From a virus, in the IMG/VR virus record IMGVR_UViG_3300002138_000066, positions 1 to 56,230 of that record: DNA of 56,230 bases, one strand, 5' to 3'. The position numbers and the translations under genes were made by a program. How positions within the stretch are numbered: the stretch's first letter is position 1; the number at the start of each line of letters is the position of its first letter. The notes beneath the pieces are model-generated. The model ran no database searches. It saw nothing but the letters and a program-made list of their open reading frames with translations, and was not told where the DNA came from. Below, in pieces: positions 1-9,400 of this stretch.

Positions 1-146
1 TTCTTAATTGTCGGGGCATTTTGTTCTATCTCATCTAATCGATCAATAATATGTTTGATGTTCATGGGTAAATTATTCCAGAAGTTGTTAGAACTATTTA
101 TAAACGAACTGCGTTCGTTTGCTTCTTCGCTAATCGCTTGAAGCAT
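1..146 (-). CDS. Partial hypothetical protein, cut by left window edge
   Basis: An open minus-strand frame runs off the left edge. The first ATG is at 146-144, preceded by an in-frame TAG about 13 codons upstream, so the 5' end lies inside the window unless the gene is interrupted. The visible 48 residues are hydrophilic and probably helical, with no motif I recognise. No clear Shine-Dalgarno sequence precedes the ATG, and codons upstream of it (as far as the TAG) also read sensibly, so the start is uncertain. The gene lies directly downstream of the hairpin-rich non-coding stretch at 190-540. Confidence 0.4.
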   Translation of the reverse strand, partial: MLQAISEEANERSSFINSSNNFWNNLPMNIKHIIDRLDEIEQNAPTIK

Positions 147-189
147 TTCTTTAATTGAAATATTACGAAGTAATTTAAGTATTATCTAG

Positions 190-540
190 ATTCGTTGGTC
201 ACAATTGCCCGTTTGCACGGGCAAAATAAAAGAAGAGCATTATCTGAGTTCTTACAGTCACTAGTGTTAAAGCATTACAGAGGCGGTCATCCGGTACCTC
301 GAGCTCAGTTATTTGTGTTTTCACACACGACGGCAGCTTACAAATATACACTAACATATTCGTAAACCTGTGGTTTTATCCACTCATTGGGCCTATATTC
401 ACTCTATTCAAATAATCAAACCGCAGGCATTTTGCGATCGTGGTCCTGTTAAGGATGCTGATTAAGTACTCTTTGCGGCAAGAGATTTCCCTCCCTGCGA
501 TCCGAGATCCAGGTTTCCGGGCACAAGAATTTAGCTAGTG
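190..540 (-). ncRNA. Candidate structured non-coding RNA (unknown class)
   Basis: This is the only long stretch without an ORF on either strand. It holds at least eight perfect or near-perfect stems: 205-224 (7 bp), 244-248 with 304-308 enclosing a bulged hairpin at 280-300, 314-327, 340-363 (8 bp), 370-383, 469-484, and 494-513 (8 bp with one bulged base). Two features favour the minus strand as the RNA: the 314-327 hairpin then has a GAAA (GNRA) loop, and the 340-363 stem contains a G-U wobble that would be a C-A mismatch on the plus strand. I could not fit it to tRNA, tmRNA, RNase P, hammerhead, or the group I or II intron cores. It sits between a GIY-YIG endonuclease gene and the partial gene at the left edge. 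Both the boundaries and the existence of an RNA are inferred. Confidence 0.45.
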
Positions 541-555
541 CGAGCTTAGTACCGC

Positions 556-990
556 TTATGAGCCAAGTTTGTTGATTATGTGGGAGCCATGTACACGGAC
601 TGAGATTTGTCCGTTATAATATTCTTTTGATTCTAATACTTTGCGGTCGAATTGTTCACGGGCCTCAATGTACGATGTTTCTGCTTTGCTTTTACAGTAA
701 TGTAATATTTCTCGTGTGAAGTTATCTTTGCCATGTAACTCAACATCTTTGTTAAGTTCTATATTTGAGCCATAATATTCTTGCCAGTCGCTGTCTATTT
801 TACTTCTGATTTTCTTTTTCTTCTTGGTGCCGTTCTTTAACTCTACAGTCTTGTAGGTCGTTTTACTAAATTTTGCTAATTTTTTGCCAATATACATCCT
901 GCCAGAGGTATTACATGAGATAAGATAAACAAATCCCACGCAATCTTCAGGCAGTTCTGTAACTATAGACCCTTTGTGGTGCCAAGTCAT
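556..990 (-). CDS. GIY-YIG family endonuclease (Seg-like, possibly homing)
   Basis: 144 residues. The N-terminal half carries a GIY-YIG-type core: GFVYLI at residues 19-24 and MYIGKK at 32-37, followed by a lysine-rich stretch (56-60) and a second conserved block around residues 70-112 (DWQEYYGS, then GKDNFTREIL, then E109 in YIEAREQ). This layout matches the stand-alone GIY-YIG endonucleases common in T4-like aquatic phages, which nick or cut DNA and often spread by homing. It begins 3 nt after the stop of the upstream small gene, so it belongs to the gp55-gp47-gp46 operon. It could be a domesticated nuclease rather than an active homing enzyme. Confidence 0.75.
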   Translation of the reverse strand: MTWHHKGSIVTELPEDCVGFVYLISCNTSGRMYIGKKLAKFSKTTYKTVELKNGTKKKKKIRSKIDSDWQEYYGSNIELNKDVELHGKDNFTREILHYCKSKAETSYIEAREQFDRKVLESKEYYNGQISVRVHGSHIINKLGS

Positions 991-993
991 TAA

Positions 994-1191
994 TTATTTT
1001 GCTGCCTTGGCTTCCTTGCGAGCATTTTTCTCAGCGGTAATTTCGTTACGACGAGCTTTAACCAACTTGCTTAACTCTGCTAGAGCCTTACGCGAGCGTG
1101 TGCCTGCGGCGCTATTGCCCGCTGTGAACTTAGCATCTTCTGCTAGGAATTCTGCAAAAGTTGTTTGTAGTTGTGTAGTAGTATCATTCAT
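994..1191 (-). CDS. Small basic hypothetical protein (65 aa)
   Basis: The N-terminal half is neutral and Thr/Ala-rich; the C-terminal half is strongly basic (SRKALAELSKLVKARR, then a Lys/Ala-rich tail), predicted helical. Such a tail suggests nucleic acid binding, but no family is recognised. Similar small proteins sit near gp46 in T4-like cyanophages as far as I recall. It lies 2 nt downstream of the 93-residue gene and 3 nt upstream of the GIY-YIG gene, clearly in one operon with gp46. Confidence 0.7.
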   Translation of the reverse strand: MNDTTTQLQTTFAEFLAEDAKFTAGNSAAGTRSRKALAELSKLVKARRNEITAEKNARKEAKAAK

Positions 1192-1193
1192 TT

Positions 1194-1475
1194 TTATGTT
1201 TCCAATTTTGGTAATTTTTTCTGCCGTATAGCAGTTTTTCTTAGCTTGTTTGCTTCTCTGTTTAACCGTTTCTGTTCTTTAAATGCATCTCTGGCAGCAT
1301 ATCTAAGTTCTCTTTCTAACCTAGGCATACTCGACAGCATCTTCCGAACGCCGATCATTGATTCGGTGCCGATGTTCTCTACGAACACGACATGGTAGTT
1401 ATGCAACTTTACTCGGGTATCTACATATTTTGAATAAAGTTCTTTATAGTGATCTAAAAATTTATTTTCTGACAT
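1194..1475 (-). CDS. Small basic hypothetical protein (93 aa)
   Basis: Highly charged and probably all helical, with a basic C-terminal third (EQKRLNREANKLRKTAIRQ region). No known domain is recognised. The ATG at 1475 lies 2 nt after the gp46 stop codon, so it is translated from the gp46 message. Its constant position after gp46 may mean an accessory role in recombination or replication, but this is inference from position only. Confidence 0.7.
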   Translation of the reverse strand: MSENKFLDHYKELYSKYVDTRVKLHNYHVVFVENIGTESMIGVRKMLSSMPRLERELRYAARDAFKEQKRLNREANKLRKTAIRQKKLPKLET

Positions 1476-1477
1476 CG

Positions 1478-3253
1478 TTAAACAAATTCAATATCGTTAC
1501 TATAACTGGTAAATCCGTTTTCTTTGATCACGCGAAGAACACTATTCACACGCCCCACTAGTTCATCTTTATGTGATATTAGGTAAATGTTCTTGTTTCT
1601 TTCTCTTGCCATCTTCTTAAGTACTGCCAGTGCGCTTTCTACTCCGGCAGCATCCATGCCTGCATCCACTAGTTCGTCAATAAACAACAAGTTGATACTT
1701 TGATATAGGCCTTCCCACACATCGCGGAAGGCAAAACTCATGGACAATATTAACCGATTGCGTTCACCGCGCGACAAATTATCAAAATCTAAGTCTTGTC
1801 CCAACTGAGTAATCTCAACTGACAGGTCGTTTTGGAATACTACCTGATGTGGAAGACCTAACTTGTCGATATAATAAGTTAGCCGCTTATTTAGGTAAGT
1901 TAAATTTTGATCAATTATCTTCTTGCGGATGAAACTATCTTTATTTGTTAATAGCTTGTGTAAAAATTCTTGATGATCTCGCAAACGGATAAGAGAGTTT
2001 ACTTGGTCCCAAGTAATTTCTTGTATAGCAGTCTTTGTTAATTCTTCAATTTGTTCAGCATAAGGATTAATTTCATCAGCTTTACCTATAAGAGACTTTT
2101 CTAAACTATCTAAATTGTTTTTATGTCCGAGAGCTTCTGCTTCTGTTTCATAAAATGTAACAGGTTTCTTAGTTTGTGTTATTGTTGCTATTTCTTCTGT
2201 AACTTGGCTAAGTTGAGCACACATCTTTTGAAAGTATTCGTGTGCTTCTTCAAAATGCTGAGTTGCAGTAGCAGTCATTTCCTCATGTTTGTGATCATGG
2301 AGCTTCTGTTCACAAGCATGACATGTCTTGTTTGCTAAACTTTCTAAATCTTTTGTATATTTTGCTAGACTTTTTTCTGCTTGTCCTACAGCCGAATCTA
2401 GTGTAGCTTTTTGTTTTGTAAGACCTCTTACTTTATTGTCAGTTTCAATCCACAGTTGTAACGATCCGTGTGCCAATAATTCAGCTTCAATATCTACTGA
2501 TTCAAGATTAACGATTGCACGACCGAGATTTTCTAGTTCTTGTTGTTGTTTGTTATCCCAAGCAGAATTTTTTAGTTGTAAACTGTCAATACTTTTTTGT
2601 ACATTCTCATTTGCGGTCTTAATTCCTGCAATTTTAAATTCTTCTACTTGTATTTGATCTTTAGTTTCTTTTATTTGTAACTTTAATGCTTCTGCTTTGG
2701 TACTTAGTAGTGTTATCCCAAGCAGTTGTTCAATTACTTCTCGTTGATCAGCCGCTTTCATGCTTAAGAATGGCTCTGTATAGGTGTTTAGTGCTACTAA
2801 GTGCTTAAACATAGTGTGCGACATTTCAAGCATCTCTTCGATAGACTTTTGGGTCTCTCTACTATCACCTTGGCTCTCGTCCTCTTCTTCGGCCAGCTTT
2901 AATTGATTATCGTTGATAAACAATTTCAAAACATTGGGCTTACGCCCGCGCTCAATACGATATTTGTTACCACTTTTCTCAAATTCAACCGTAACTAACA
3001 TATTTTTACCGTTAGTCTTATTGATTAAGTTCTCTCTCTTGATATTAGTTAATGCTTGCCCGTATAATGCATAGCTTAGGGCATTAATCATTGTAGTTTT
3101 ACCGGTTCCGTTCCTACTACCAGTATCGTCGCCCCCTAGATCAAGGTTAGATCCCAATACTAGAGTCAATAGTTCCTTGTCAAAATTAACAGCTTGGGTC
3201 TGCGCCCCAATACTCATAAAGTTTCGTACGGTTAAATTTTTCAGTTTAAACAT
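1478..3253 (-). CDS. 46: Recombination endonuclease subunit gp46 (SbcC/Rad50-like ATPase)
   Basis: 591 residues, close to the T4 gp46 length. It is an SMC/Rad50-type ATPase: Walker A GSRNGTGKTT at 45-54, coiled coil on both sides of a zinc-hook CHAC at 311-314, ABC signature LSRGE at 493-497, Walker B LLFIDE at 522-527 and the H-loop histidine at 561. With gp47 it resects DNA ends for recombination-dependent replication and degrades host DNA. Its ATG overlaps the gp47 stop in a TAATG, so translation is coupled. It is the third gene of the operon that starts with gp55. Confidence 0.95.
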   Translation of the reverse strand: MFKLKNLTVRNFMSIGAQTQAVNFDKELLTLVLGSNLDLGGDDTGSRNGTGKTTMINALSYALYGQALTNIKRENLINKTNGKNMLVTVEFEKSGNKYRIERGRKPNVLKLFINDNQLKLAEEEDESQGDSRETQKSIEEMLEMSHTMFKHLVALNTYTEPFLSMKAADQREVIEQLLGITLLSTKAEALKLQIKETKDQIQVEEFKIAGIKTANENVQKSIDSLQLKNSAWDNKQQQELENLGRAIVNLESVDIEAELLAHGSLQLWIETDNKVRGLTKQKATLDSAVGQAEKSLAKYTKDLESLANKTCHACEQKLHDHKHEEMTATATQHFEEAHEYFQKMCAQLSQVTEEIATITQTKKPVTFYETEAEALGHKNNLDSLEKSLIGKADEINPYAEQIEELTKTAIQEITWDQVNSLIRLRDHQEFLHKLLTNKDSFIRKKIIDQNLTYLNKRLTYYIDKLGLPHQVVFQNDLSVEITQLGQDLDFDNLSRGERNRLILSMSFAFRDVWEGLYQSINLLFIDELVDAGMDAAGVESALAVLKKMARERNKNIYLISHKDELVGRVNSVLRVIKENGFTSYSNDIEFV

Positions 3254-4269
3254 TATAGGTTATTATAAATCTCTAGTAAGGTATTCTTGTCAAAGTCTTT
3301 GCTGTCAATATTAATCAATTGTTCAGTAACAATTTGATCTACACTTTCAAATAGCGTGTCTGGACTATTGTCCATTGATCCTTCAAGGTTTGTTTTGTCT
3401 TGAATAAGACTGATTTCTCTAATATCGTAATCATTGATAAAAGTTTCTTTAATGAAATTTGCTTCTTCATAGCTTATATCAATGTCTAAGTTAACCTTGA
3501 AGTGCATTTTGCTTTTTATAATCGTATCTTTTTTGTCAATAAGGTCTGACAATTTAATAGATCTATACTTAGGACAATCTTCCCAGTTGATAAATTGGGG
3601 AACACCACCCCATTCCATGACCATCATGCCCCGGTCGTCGTCCCAAGCATCGGAATAGTTATGGGGAAATGCATTACCAATGTAAATTACTTTGTTATTT
3701 TCTTGCCTCCTATGGAAATGACCACTAAAAATGTAGTCGGGACCATTAAAGTCTTCCGCCCGTAGCTCTCCATAGTCGGGCATTTGTATCATTGCGTTCA
3801 TATAGAACCTGGGCAATTCAAAGTGGCCAAAGACATACTTGCTTTTTAAGTCTTTCATAGACTTCCACTCGTTTCCAACTAGCCAAGGTACAAAGGTTAC
3901 ATCGTTTATGGTAGTTATTTCTTCTACTACGGTAACTCCGGGAATATGCCGCCCAAATGCACTGCTATGGATGTCGCGCCGGTCTTTATAGAACAAATCG
4001 TGGTTGCCGGGGAACCAAAAGAACTGTTCAAATGCTGCACCTAGTTTTTCTAATAAAGATAGTGATGTATTAAGAGTAAAGAGATTTAGGCTATTCCTAT
4101 TGTGCGACCAGTCGCCCATAAAAATACAAGTCTCGCAGTTATTTTCTTTTGCTTGTTCAATAAACCAATCTACAAATTCTTCACAATCGCGTAGGTGTGT
4201 TGTTGAATTAGACTTAAGACCAACATGAAGATCTGTAAAGACTGCAACCTTCTTAAACAAGTTACTCAT
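3253..4269 (-). CDS. 47: Recombination endonuclease subunit gp47 (Mre11/SbcD-like)
   Basis: 338 residues with the calcineurin-like phosphoesterase motifs in order: D13-L-H15, GD at 52-53, GNHD at 88-91, GHF at 148-150 and SGHFH at 182-186. These bind two metal ions and cut DNA. It is the nuclease partner of gp46, as in T4 and in bacterial SbcCD. A strong Shine-Dalgarno GGAGGAGA precedes the ATG at 4269, and the start overlaps the end of the gp55-like gene by 4 nt, indicating co-transcription and coupled translation. Confidence 0.95.
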   Translation of the reverse strand: MSNLFKKVAVFTDLHVGLKSNSTTHLRDCEEFVDWFIEQAKENNCETCIFMGDWSHNRNSLNLFTLNTSLSLLEKLGAAFEQFFWFPGNHDLFYKDRRDIHSSAFGRHIPGVTVVEEITTINDVTFVPWLVGNEWKSMKDLKSKYVFGHFELPRFYMNAMIQMPDYGELRAEDFNGPDYIFSGHFHRRQENNKVIYIGNAFPHNYSDAWDDDRGMMVMEWGGVPQFINWEDCPKYRSIKLSDLIDKKDTIIKSKMHFKVNLDIDISYEEANFIKETFINDYDIREISLIQDKTNLEGSMDNSPDTLFESVDQIVTEQLINIDSKDFDKNTLLEIYNNL

Positions 4270-5201
4270 TCTTCTCCTCCTTCAACAATGTCAATACCTG
4301 CCTCGTCCTCATCCGATGCAGTATCTTCACTCTTGGGCTGGCGCATATTTTTATATAGTTCTGCTTGCCTTGCTGTTTCTTCTGCGTACTCTTGTTTGTT
4401 TTGTCGAGTTAAACTTGGGGTTAATCCATTTTCCTCTAACAAGTCGTCACGGATATTTTGGCTTTTCTTTTCTAAGTTTAGGATTCTTGTAAAACTATTA
4501 GTAACTGCGGCGGTATAGTAGGCAAACGGATTTTCCGATTTACTTTCATCAAATTGTAAACCAATTTGACTTAGTTGTAGAATTGCCTGCCCTTTCATTT
4601 CATCGATGTAAGTATAACCACGCCAATTAGATCGTTGGGCATAGCGTTCACTTAGTTTGATATACATCCTACCTAAGTTTTCTGTAATGCGACCGTGGTC
4701 TTTACCAAAATTTCCGGTATCGAGCGGCCCTTTCCAATGGCTTTTGCCCACGCAGACGAGCTTATCAGGATCAGTTTCATCAAACTTCCAATGTTGGAAT
4801 GGGGGGAAGTTTACTTTATCGTGGCTATCGGCGGTAGTTTTGGTAGTTTTCTTACGACCAGGGGCTAGCGGAATATGATCAAATGTCATTATACGAATAA
4901 CAACATCTGTCTTCGTAACAGTTTTATAGTCCGGAGTTACTTCTGCAAGTTTTGTTTTCTTGTCGCCCGAGTTTCTTGCTATAGCAAATGCTTGTAACCC
5001 CAGTCGTTTAGCCCTATTTCTTTTAGCTTCGGCTACAGTTCTTTGATTTACTTTATCTAAATTTGGGAGGATAATGTCGTAGGTGCCGTACTCTGGGGTA
5101 ATAAAGCTAGAAAATGAACACTTGCTACGATGTATCTCTGCTAGTAAATCTCGATTGTTTAAATATTTGGCTTTTCTTATTGTTGTTATTCCAATAGTCA
5201 T
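4266..5201 (-). CDS. 55: Late-transcription sigma factor gp55-like, with inserted domain
   Basis: 311 residues from the ATG at 5201. The frame stays open to an ATG at 5267, but that lies upstream of a clear sigma70 promoter (5224-5251), so 5201 with AAAGGA upstream is the better start. The N-terminus (YLNNRDLLAEI, 13-23) and a C-terminal block (SNWRGYTYIDEMKGQAI, then ENPFAYYTAAVTNSF, 191-237) align by eye with T4 gp55 (YVNNKELLQAI; FSGYTQSWKQEMIADGI; NPHAYITQACFNAF). Between them are about 140 extra residues (28-165) missing from the 185-residue T4 protein. The tail is very acidic, as expected for a clamp-contacting end. It should direct host RNA polymerase to NATAAATA late promoters. First gene of the gp47/gp46 operon. 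Confidence 0.85.
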   Translation of the reverse strand: MTIGITTIRKAKYLNNRDLLAEIHRSKCSFSSFITPEYGTYDIILPNLDKVNQRTVAEAKRNRAKRLGLQAFAIARNSGDKKTKLAEVTPDYKTVTKTDVVIRIMTFDHIPLAPGRKKTTKTTADSHDKVNFPPFQHWKFDETDPDKLVCVGKSHWKGPLDTGNFGKDHGRITENLGRMYIKLSERYAQRSNWRGYTYIDEMKGQAILQLSQIGLQFDESKSENPFAYYTAAVTNSFTRILNLEKKSQNIRDDLLEENGLTPSLTRQNKQEYAEETARQAELYKNMRQPKSEDTASDEDEAGIDIVEGGEE

Positions 5202-5223
5202 TGTGGGTAGGTTCCTTTGTACA

Positions 5224-5251
5224 AGTATAACACGATTTTTCAATGTGTCAA
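5224..5251 (-). promoter_or_regulatory. Sigma70-type promoter for the gp55-gp47-gp46 operon
   Basis: On the minus strand a perfect TTGACA (-35) is followed after 16 nt by TATACT (-10). Transcription would start about 10-15 nt upstream of the ribosome binding site of the ATG at 5201. It decides the gp55 start, because the alternative ATG at 5267 lies upstream of this promoter. Confidence 0.8.
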
Positions 5252-5278
5252 CCAGAAATATTAGCATTTTATTTATTG

Positions 5279-5286
5279 GTTAAATA
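5279..5286 (+). promoter_or_regulatory. Possible late promoter for the virion block
   Basis: GTTAAATA, 6 of 8 matches to the T4 late box TATAAATA, lies 20 nt upstream of the first plus-strand virion gene and ahead of its AAGGGA ribosome binding site. The match is weak; position is the main argument. Confidence 0.3.
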
Positions 5287-5306
5287 AGCTATAAGGGAAA
5301 AAAACT

Positions 5307-6170
5307 ATGAGTGACATTTTAGGTGAAGCAAGTAAAAATTATGCCGCTAAGGGCTTTATTGGATCCGACACCAAAGGTGGCGCCGCCATTATATTTAGAG
5401 ACCCGCGCCGCAAAAAAACTCCGACTCCACCTCTAAAAGAAGGCCCGGTTAGAGATATGGGGAACCTAACACCTGGGGCCGCACCGCCTACCCCACCAGC
5501 CGCTCAAGAAGTAACTCAGCAAAAACAGGATTCTGAAGGAAATGTTCAACCCGCTTCTCAAAGTACCGATCTTAGAGTTCGGATCCGTGTACCTAAAACT
5601 TATCTCACAACATTTACGCAAGGTACTAGCCTAGCTGAATTGGGTCCAAGTTATTTAGGTGGAATTATTTTTCCATACACTCCGCAAGTTACAATGGAAC
5701 ACAAAGCAGAGTATGGATCGTTAACTCCCATTCACTCAAACTTTCCTATTAATTTTTATAAGAGCAGTAGTGTTTCGGATATTACAATAACTGGAAAATT
5801 TACTGTGCAGAATGAAGTCGATGCGGTCATCTGGCTAGCAACTGTGCGATTATTAGCCGCACTAACTAAAATGAGTTTTGGTAATGATCCAACTGCCGGG
5901 TCTCCTCCCCCGGTATGTAGATTAGATGCTTACGGTGAATATAATTTAAAAAATATTCCAGTGGTTATCACAAGTTTTAAACACGACTTTCCTGAGGATT
6001 GCGATTTTTACTCGTTGTTAGAAAGCAGTCAACCATTTGGGGCAGCAAGTGTTCCAACAAGAAGCACTTTAACGATTAATTGCAAACTGATGTACAGTCG
6101 AGCTGAAATGCAGGCTTCAAGTGTTACTGGATTTATTAATGGAACATACAAAGGAAAGGGATATCTATAA
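5307..6170 (+). CDS. Baseplate tail-tube cap/initiator-like structural protein (gp48/gp54-like)
   Basis: 287 residues. Residues 1-90 are Pro/Gln-rich and probably disordered; residues 90-270 form a compact beta-rich domain containing LGGIIFPYTP, EYGSLTPIHSNFP and ITGKFTVQNEVDA. This pattern is what I recall from baseplate tube-cap proteins of T4-like cyanophages. Such proteins join the tail tube to the baseplate hub. It is the first gene of the plus-strand virion block, with AAGGGA before the ATG, and its stop overlaps the gp53 start (TAATG). The exact gp number is uncertain. Confidence 0.5.
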   Translation: MSDILGEASKNYAAKGFIGSDTKGGAAIIFRDPRRKKTPTPPLKEGPVRDMGNLTPGAAPPTPPAAQEVTQQKQDSEGNVQPASQSTDLRVRIRVPKTYLTTFTQGTSLAELGPSYLGGIIFPYTPQVTMEHKAEYGSLTPIHSNFPINFYKSSSVSDITITGKFTVQNEVDAVIWLATVRLLAALTKMSFGNDPTAGSPPPVCRLDAYGEYNLKNIPVVITSFKHDFPEDCDFYSLLESSQPFGAASVPTRSTLTINCKLMYSRAEMQASSVTGFINGTYKGKGYL

Positions 6171-6469
6171 TGGCTGAATATAAAAATACAAGTCCTTATT
6201 ATAATACTGATCAAACTACCGGGTATTTAGATGTCATGAATTGGCGCCAAGTTCCTGTTGAAGCAGATGACATATTATTCACTGTAACTAAAAGTTACGA
6301 AACTAGGCCCGATCTTCTTGCTCACGATGTTTATAATGATGTTAGCCTATGGTGGGTATTTGCGGCAAGGAACCCTTCAATATTAAAAGATCCAGTATTT
6401 GACATGCAAGCAGGAATTAAAATATTTGTTCCTAAATTAAGTTCACTTAAAGCGTCATTGGGAATTTAA
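6170..6469 (+). CDS. 53: Baseplate wedge protein gp53-like (LysM-type fold)
   Basis: 99 residues, about half of T4 gp53 and typical of the short form in T4-like aquatic phages. The core has ETRPDLLAHDVYND, then LWWVFAARNP, then DMQAGIKIFVPKL: a LysM-like domain in which the end reads as a peptidoglycan-binding-type IFVP element. In T4, gp53 joins neighbouring baseplate wedges. It overlaps the upstream gene by one base and is followed after 1 nt by the large hub gene. Confidence 0.8.
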   Translation: MAEYKNTSPYYNTDQTTGYLDVMNWRQVPVEADDILFTVTKSYETRPDLLAHDVYNDVSLWWVFAARNPSILKDPVFDMQAGIKIFVPKLSSLKASLGI

Positions 6470-6470
6470 A

Positions 6471-9400
6471 ATGGCCGATAGTCCTAGTATTGAAAAGAAA
6501 ACAGAAAAATCAGTAACTCCTGCGCCGATCGGGATGGACACGGCTGACGGTGTGATTCGAGGATCAACCGGCAGTAATGTGTTACACAAATATAAATCCT
6601 ATACCTACCTTTTTACTTTGTCTACATTAAAAAGAGACGATGCCTGCAGACCTGAGACTTATAGAGATAGTGCGTTAGACTATGTTATTTTAAGATCATC
6701 GGGAAAAGGTACTAAGGGAATCGATCCGTCAAAAGCAGTACCAGTTCCGCGAACTATGGAAGTGAAAGAAGAAAAGCACGGTACTGAAACAACCGGATCT
6801 TTATGGTGGAAGAAAACAGTTCCTACGGTGACAACATCAACTTCTAAGGTTGATTATTTAGATTCTTCAGGTAAGGCCTTGATCAGTGAATTTAATCAAA
6901 AAAGCCCAGGCCGCTTTGACATGTTTGTTGACAATGTTGAGGTAGAAACTGTCATGACCTCGGATGGTCAGAGCGGAGTAACACAACCTACAAAGGTTAC
7001 ATTTGAAGTTATTGAACCCTACAGTATAAACGGGTTTATTGAATCAATGCATGTGGCTTCTATTGCGGCAGGATATGCATCGTATCACGATGCTACCTTT
7101 TTATTAAAAATGGAAGTTGTTGGGTACCCAGACGGTGATGGGATTTCGGATCCAATATACGAAAAAAATGCTGTTAGATATTTCCCTATACAATTGAGTA
7201 GTGTAGAAATAAGTGTAGACGAGAAAGGTACGAAATATAATGTAACAGCGGTTCCGTTAGAGCAGAAAGGATTTGGAAATCCTGCCGAAATTAAAATGCC
7301 TGTTAAAATTTCCGGAGGATCTGTTCAATCAATCTTACAAAATTTAGTGCAGTCGGTTGAGAAACAGGCAAAGGAGCACGATCAATCTATTAGTAAAACT
7401 CCGCTGGGCGCTGATGACTTTGACGAATATAAAATTAAATTTCCCGAGTGGAATGATACCACCGGGTGGAGTGATGGTGTTAAGGTTGTAAATAAAATTG
7501 CCGGTGCACTGGTTACAGAACTATTAAAAGATAGTGCCTCTTACAAGTTTCCTGATGCTGGGACAAATCAAAAACCAACAGCAAATCAACCTAAAGATCA
7601 AAAGAATCCTACACCTGACCAGAGCGCAAAACGCCCTGAGGTTTTTAAATTAGCTCCCGGTGCGTCGGCTGTGCAATTTCCCGAAGGTAAGAAAATACAT
7701 GAATGTATAACTTCGATTATTAAAGATAGTCACTATATAAGAGACATACTTGAAAAGCTGTCGTCACCGTCCGAATGGCAGACGGTAGTAAAAGATAATA
7801 TGGTTGATTATTTCTTAATTAAAATGGAAGTAGAAAACAAAAAGTCTACAAGCAAAGAGAAGAAACGACCTTATCAAATTTACACTTTTGTTGTTACTCC
7901 TTTTAAAATTTTATATACTCGTATTCCAAATTATGGAAATAACAGAGTAGACATGGAAAAATTAGCAAAGCAGTCGATGAGAGAATACAATTATATCTAT
8001 ACAGGAAAAAATATAGATGTAACTAATTTTAAATTAAATTTTAATAATTTGTTCTTTGAAGCAGTTCCTGCAAGATTAGGAAATACTGGTGGTCCGCCCT
8101 CAAGAAATTCTGCGGCCCCAACTGATAAGCCTAATATAAAAAGTACAACGAGCGAATCCGATATAGATAGGGCGCAAGAAACGGGATTACCGGGACACCC
8201 GGTTCAAACTACAGCCGACTTAACAAACGATATGGAAAACTCTGGAGGTCAAACTCAACAGAGTGCATATTTTGCGATGGCCCAGGCTATGCACTCTGCA
8301 ATAGTTGATTCTACTAGTAATATGCTTACTGGCGAAATAGAAATTGTTGGAGATCCGTTTTATATCGTAACTGGCGGCCTAGGAAATTATAGTCCTAAGC
8401 CTTCTAAAGCAAGTCCTAGAGAAACACAAGATGGCGAGGCGTCTTTTAATTACGGTGAAGTGTTGATTACTGTTAATTTTATGAACCCGATTGATATCCA
8501 GCCGCTCGAACAAGGCGGACAGATGTTCTTTGAACCTGAAAAGATTCCGTTTAGTGGTGTGTATATGGTTACTACCTGCAAGAGTGCGTTTAAGGGCGGT
8601 GCCTTTAAACAAACATTACAGATTGTTCGAGTGCCGGGACAATCTAGAGCAGGTGAAGTTTCTAACAAAGGAAAAAATAAACCAACAGATCCAACAACTC
8701 GGATTAGTCAAACCGTTAATAGAAGAGATACCGTAGTTCAAGACGCAACTCCGGCAGAACCAGCCGCACCCGGACAACGACCAGGTGAATTAAACTTGTG
8801 GAATCAAATAAACAGAGGGCTTCCTACCCCGGGATTACCGGGATACCTATCTAATTTTACTGCGGCCACTGGGGGACTCGGCGGAACAGTTTCAGCAGTA
8901 GCTGGCAGTAATCTAAACTTAGCAGGTGCGTCGAGGTTAGCTGCCGGTATTTCAGCAGTAAGTGGTGCCACTCCAACCCTCGCCGGCGTCGCAAGACTTG
9001 CCGGCCAAAGTTTTGGAGGATCGATTCCTGGGGGGCAGTATCAACCTGCTTTTGGTATGCCGCTACCTGCGGTCGCTGCCGTCGGCCTTCAAAATCGAGT
9101 ATATAGTCCCGGTGGATATGTACAACAACTAGCTAATACATTAGCAGATAGCTTTGGTGTTAGTGGCGCTCCAAGACAATTATTAAATCAATTTGTTGGT
9201 GAGCAGGCTCGGAAGGTTAGCCAACTTGGTGTTATTGGATCTGGTATTGGTGCCGGAGCCAATGTTCAACTTATTCCGTCTGCACTACCAATTGGCAACA
9301 GTCCTATTCAGGGATTAAATTCTAATATGGTCGGAGCTACATCATCTATACCAGCCAGCGGCGCAGGCCTAGTTGGAGATGCAACAGCTCGAATAAGATC

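Noticed and set aside
293-306. Overlapping GGTACC, CTCGAG and GAGCTC sites, with ACTAGT nearby, resembling a cloning linker
   Set aside because: The flanking order does not match a common vector polylinker as I know it, and the bases take part in the stems of the hairpin-rich region; natural palindromes explain it.
190-540. tmRNA, tRNA, RNase P RNA, hammerhead, or group I/II intron
   Set aside because: No T-arm with a TTC loop, no CCA end, no tag reading frame ending in LAA, and no recognisable catalytic core sequences on either strand.
974-1231. 85-residue plus-strand ORF
   Set aside because: Lies opposite the small minus-strand genes in the gp46 operon, with no promoter or ribosome site; hydrophobic shadow translation.
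5202-5267. Upstream start for the gp55-like gene at 5267
   Set aside because: The -10 and -35 of a strong promoter (5224-5251) lie between this ATG and the accepted start, so the upstream codons would not be transcribed from it.
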